From: Acidimicrobiia bacterium
Lineage (GTDB): Bacteria; Actinomycetota; Acidimicrobiia; Acidimicrobiales; Aldehydirespiratoraceae
DNA length: 64,000 bases
Assembly (NCBI GenBank): GCA_022819505.1
Contig: JAJEHD010000019.1
Location: 1 to 64,000, forward strand
Direction of reading: 5' to 3'
The position numbers and the translations under genes are program-made. The notes under the pieces were generated by a model. That model saw nothing but the letters and a program-made list of their open reading frames with translations, was not told where the DNA came from and made no database searches. This document shows, piece after piece, positions 61,527-64,000 of this stretch (within the stretch, counting starts at the first letter, position 1; every line of letters starts with the position of its first letter).

Positions 61527-62459
61527 CTACAGGGCCGCGGCCAGGATGCGGGCCGTCTCGGCGATGGCGTCGTCGAGCGGCGTGGGCTCGATGTAGCCGA
61601 GCAGCTCCGCGAGTCCGGCGGGCGACAGGGAGTGGGCGAACGGCAGGGGCTCGCCGCCCACGCTGAGATCGTCGAAGCCGGTGATGCGGCAAACCCGGTC
61701 CACGAACTCCTCGATCGATGTCACGTGTCCCCGCAGGTTCAAGACCGGCGCGGCCGGCGTATCGAACTCGACTCTGGAGGCGGCGATGAACGCCCGGGCC
61801 ACGTCGGGCGCGTAATGGAAGTCGGTCACTCCCCCGTAGCCCACCTGGTACGGCTCGCGCCGCACGGCGCTGTAGATGGCCGCGGTCGGCGCGGAGGTGA
61901 CCCCCTGATCCCGGCCCGCGCCGTACACCGTAAAGGGACGCAACCCCACAGAGGCGAGCCCGTGGTCGGCCGCGAACACCGCCGCGGTCTGCTCGTTGGC
62001 CACCTTGTAGGCGCCATAGAGGGTGGCCGGCTTGGGGAGGGCGTCCGGTCCGAGCACGGGCTCGGGGTAGAGGTGGACGGGGCCGAAGATGGCGGCGCTG
62101 GAGGCGTAGGCCACCGGAGAGATCCCGTGCTCCACCGCCGCCTCGAACACGTTGACGGTCCCTTGCACGTTGACGGCCGCGCCGTTGCTGGGATCGGCCT
62201 TGCAGAACGGCACCTGCAAGGCGGCGAGATGGATAACCCGGTCGACGCCGGCCATGGCGTCCACCACGGCCGAGCGGTCGACGATGTCGCCGGTGATCCG
62301 CCGGAAGTCCATCGGGGCGCCGTCTGATACGAGCCGATGCCGGCTGTTGTTCTCACCGAGGTCGAAGGTGGTGACCTCGGCACCCTCGTCGAGCAGGAGG
62401 CGTACCGTCCACGCGCCGATGCACCCGTCGGCGCCGGTGACAAGGAAGTGCTCGGCCAT
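61527..62459 (-). CDS. NAD-dependent epimerase/dehydratase (extended SDR)
   Basis: The 310-residue protein has dinucleotide-binding FLVTGADGCIGAWTVRLLL (residues 5-23) and VIHLAALQVP. The Ser region is ASSAAIFGP, YGAYKVANE holds the catalytic Tyr and Lys, and LRPFTVYGAGRDQG is the family-typical ending of the core. It is related to nucleotide-sugar epimerases and sugar lactone dehydrogenases; the substrate is unknown. The ATG overlaps the stop of the upstream SDR (ATGA), and the two are likely one functional unit. Confidence 0.88.
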   Translation of the reverse strand: MAEHFLVTGADGCIGAWTVRLLLDEGAEVTTFDLGENNSRHRLVSDGAPMDFRRITGDIVDRSAVVDAMAGVDRVIHLAALQVPFCKADPSNGAAVNVQGTVNVFEAAVEHGISPVAYASSAAIFGPVHLYPEPVLGPDALPKPATLYGAYKVANEQTAAVFAADHGLASVGLRPFTVYGAGRDQGVTSAPTAAIYSAVRREPYQVGYGGVTDFHYAPDVARAFIAASRVEFDTPAAPVLNLRGHVTSIEEFVDRVCRITGFDDLSVGGEPLPFAHSLSPAGLAELLGYIEPTPLDDAIAETARILAAAL

Positions 62460-63169
62460 CAGTAGGTCGCACGCCCTCCGGAGATGTCGTAGCAGGCACC
62501 GGTACTGAACGAGCAGTCCTCCGAGCACAGCCAGGCCACCAGGGCGGCCACCTCCTCGGGCTGGCCCAGGCGGCCCATGGGAACCTTCGCGAGCATGTAG
62601 TCCAGCACCTCCGGAGCGGTCGCCAGATTCATGGGTGTGGCTATCACCGCCGGAGCGATCGAGTTGACGATCACGCCGGTTGTGGCCAACTCCTTGGCCA
62701 CCGACTTGGTCATCGCGATGACGGCGCCCTTGCTGGTCGAGTACGCGCTGAGGTTCGGGTTGCCCTCCTTGCCGGCGATGCTGGCGATGTTGACGACCCG
62801 GCCCCAGCCCCTCTCGACCATGCCGCCCAGGGTGGCCTGCATCACGTTGAAGATGCCGGTGACGTTCACCCTCAGAGTGCGCTCCCACTCGTCCGCGGGG
62901 GTCTCGAGGAGCGGCACGTTGGGGCCGACGACGCCGGCGGACTGCACGACGATGTCCATCTCGTCGATGCCGTCGACGGCCCTGACCGCGGCCGCGTCGG
63001 TCACATCGACCTCGTGCACGGCGTCCAACTCGCCGGCCCGGGCGGCCATGTCACCGGCGTGCAGATCGACCGCGGCCACCCGGCATCCCTGGGCCAGCAG
63101 GCGGTCGACGCAGGCCGCGCCGATCCCTGATCCGGCGCCGGTTACCAGCGCTCGTCGTCCTGCGCTCAT
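62459..63169 (-). CDS. short-chain dehydrogenase/reductase
   Basis: The 236-residue classical SDR has TGAGSGIGAACVD (cofactor), a QSAGVVGP motif replacing the usual NNAG, catalytic Ser in NIASIAGK and YSTSKGAV with Tyr and Lys. The C-terminus is FSTGACYDISGGRATY, common in sugar- or polyol-type dehydrogenases. ATG 63169 is used because it precedes the conserved first strand directly. It is translationally coupled to the downstream epimerase, which suggests both act on the same sugar-like substrate. Confidence 0.87.
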   Translation of the reverse strand: MSAGRRALVTGAGSGIGAACVDRLLAQGCRVAAVDLHAGDMAARAGELDAVHEVDVTDAAAVRAVDGIDEMDIVVQSAGVVGPNVPLLETPADEWERTLRVNVTGIFNVMQATLGGMVERGWGRVVNIASIAGKEGNPNLSAYSTSKGAVIAMTKSVAKELATTGVIVNSIAPAVIATPMNLATAPEVLDYMLAKVPMGRLGQPEEVAALVAWLCSEDCSFSTGACYDISGGRATY

Positions 63170-63294
63170 CGTTCCAGGTTCCGTGTGCGAACGGCCTGGG
63201 CGGCGCCTTCGGTCCGGTGGGCGTGCTTCATGGCTCGCCATGGTAGGACGCCGCCCGGCCGACCCGATCAGCGGAACGGACTCCTAGCGATGCG

Positions 63295-64000
63295 CTAGCC
63301 GATTTCTTGCAGGAGGGCGTCCTCGAAGGTCCAGTCGTAACTGGTGGCGTCGGACTGGGCGCGGCCCGAGCGCTGGTACCAATCGAAGGTGTGCTCAAAC
63401 ATCGAGGCCAGGTCGTGGCTCGGCTCCCAGCCGATGTCGGAACTCAGCCGGTCGACACTGAACACGGTGCTGCGGTTCCACCACCAGATGTTCGGCGCCA
63501 GGTGCTGCACGAGCTGGGCCACCTGGAGCCTGCGCCGGAGCATGTCGGCCCGGGGATTGCGAGCCACCCGCTCCGAACCGGCCGATGACCGGATGTCCAT
63601 TCCCAGGCTCACAGCACCGGACCCGACGCGCAGCTCGCCGGTCCAGAGCCGCTCCATCGTCCCGGCCGGGATCGGCACCCGGTGCGCGGGACGGCCCACC
63701 ACCCGCTCGGCCAGGTCGACGTACCCGCTTCGGGTGACCGACTGGCGGCCGGTGAGGTTGTAGCGGCGACCGAACGTCACCGGCTTGCCCATCATCTGCT
63801 CTAGCGCCCGGGCCTGGTCGTCGACGTGGCCCAACTGCAGCAGGGTGGTCCCGTCACCGGGAACCAGGACGGGCCGGTCCGACAGCAAGCGAGCGAACAT
63901 CCGCTGCTCACGGTCGCCGATGGTGTTGTGCGGTCCGAACACCATCGAGAAGGCCACGGTGGTCGCCGGGAAGCCCCGCTCGGCGTGGGCGGCTCGCAGG
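63295..64000 (-). CDS. NAD-dependent epimerase/dehydratase, C-terminal part (runs off the window)
   Basis: About 235 residues of the C-terminal part are visible. The frame stays open through 64000, where it reads AERGFPATTVAFSMVFGPHN, a form of the post-catalytic strand and Gly-Pro-His-Asn motif of extended SDR sugar epimerases. LVPGDGTTLLQLGHVDDQARA follows, the usual region before the substrate loop. The N-terminal Rossmann motif and YxxxK lie outside. A GTG at 63957 is not the true start. The late part (WWWNRSTVFSVDRLSSDIGWEP) matches the C-terminal end of such epimerases. Confidence 0.82.
   Translation of the reverse strand, partial: LRAAHAERGFPATTVAFSMVFGPHNTIGDREQRMFARLLSDRPVLVPGDGTTLLQLGHVDDQARALEQMMGKPVTFGRRYNLTGRQSVTRSGYVDLAERVVGRPAHRVPIPAGTMERLWTGELRVGSGAVSLGMDIRSSAGSERVARNPRADMLRRRLQVAQLVQHLAPNIWWWNRSTVFSVDRLSSDIGWEPSHDLASMFEHTFDWYQRSGRAQSDATSYDWTFEDALLQEIG

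Overview
The window is GC-rich DNA from a bacterium that looks like an actinobacterium, most plausibly of the Acidimicrobiia or a related uncultured lineage. The indicators are a mycothiol-dependent formaldehyde dehydrogenase (mscR type) next to its usual metallo-hydrolase partner, an F420-dependent LLM-type oxidoreductase, a DUF3039 protein, the ispD-ispF-rlmB order, an MprAB-like two-component pair, and frequent GTG starts with short or overlapping gene junctions. Lineage is inferred from gene content only. Coding density is very high: no gene-free stretch exceeds about 215 bases.

1-3.9 kb is an accessory left edge. It holds the end of an alpha/beta hydrolase, a shortened DsbA/2-hydroxychromene-2-carboxylate isomerase-like protein, a GntR regulator that loses its ligand domain abruptly near 930, and two tandem AAA-type ATPases with DUF4143 C-termini.

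3.9-16.6 kb is a carbohydrate regulon. A LacI-family repressor (7234) lies among three promoter-proximal palindromes with core GTAAGCGCTTAC, at 3979, 8295 and 14836. They precede a secreted protein with 21 RCC1-like repeats and S-layer homology domains (followed by lacI itself), an AglEFG-like ABC importer lacking its ATPase, and a GH13 alpha-glucosidase divergent from a GH38 alpha-mannosidase. The picture is induced uptake and hydrolysis of glucosides/mannosides, with a surface protein on the same switch.

16.6-36.0 kb is mostly housekeeping: tRNA-Glu and tRNA-Gln, a K+ channel, an RNA methyltransferase, adenine deaminase, valS, a Tat-exported flavin amine oxidase, an RR/HK pair, surE and an ABC-F protein. 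A DNA repair group follows (ATP-dependent ligase, AlkA-like and AlkD-like proteins), then the mscR/hydrolase pair.

36-48.7 kb carries pcm, a beta-propeller protein, a YczE-like membrane protein, threonine aldolase, guanine deaminase and haloalkane dehalogenase. A small islet at 42.2-43.6 kb has an orphan ribbon-helix-helix antitoxin and an unrecognised overlapping gene pair. Fpg/Nei, engB and an overlapping operon of acyl-CoA dehydrogenase, nitronate monooxygenase-like protein and aminotransferase follow.

48.7-64 kb carries a P450, an IMP dehydrogenase-like protein without CBS domains, an LLM oxidoreductase, SDRs, a secreted glycerophosphodiesterase, rlmB/ispF/ispD, a Crp-family regulator, meaB with a single-chain methylmalonyl-CoA mutase, and nucleotide-sugar-type epimerases running off the right end.

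The most unusual non-coding signal is a family of about 45-bp double-nested palindromes (outer arms GAAYTGGCAGC / GCTGCCARTTC), six copies at five intergenic loci (18.7, 23.4 twice, 30.2, 48.7 and 53.7 kb).
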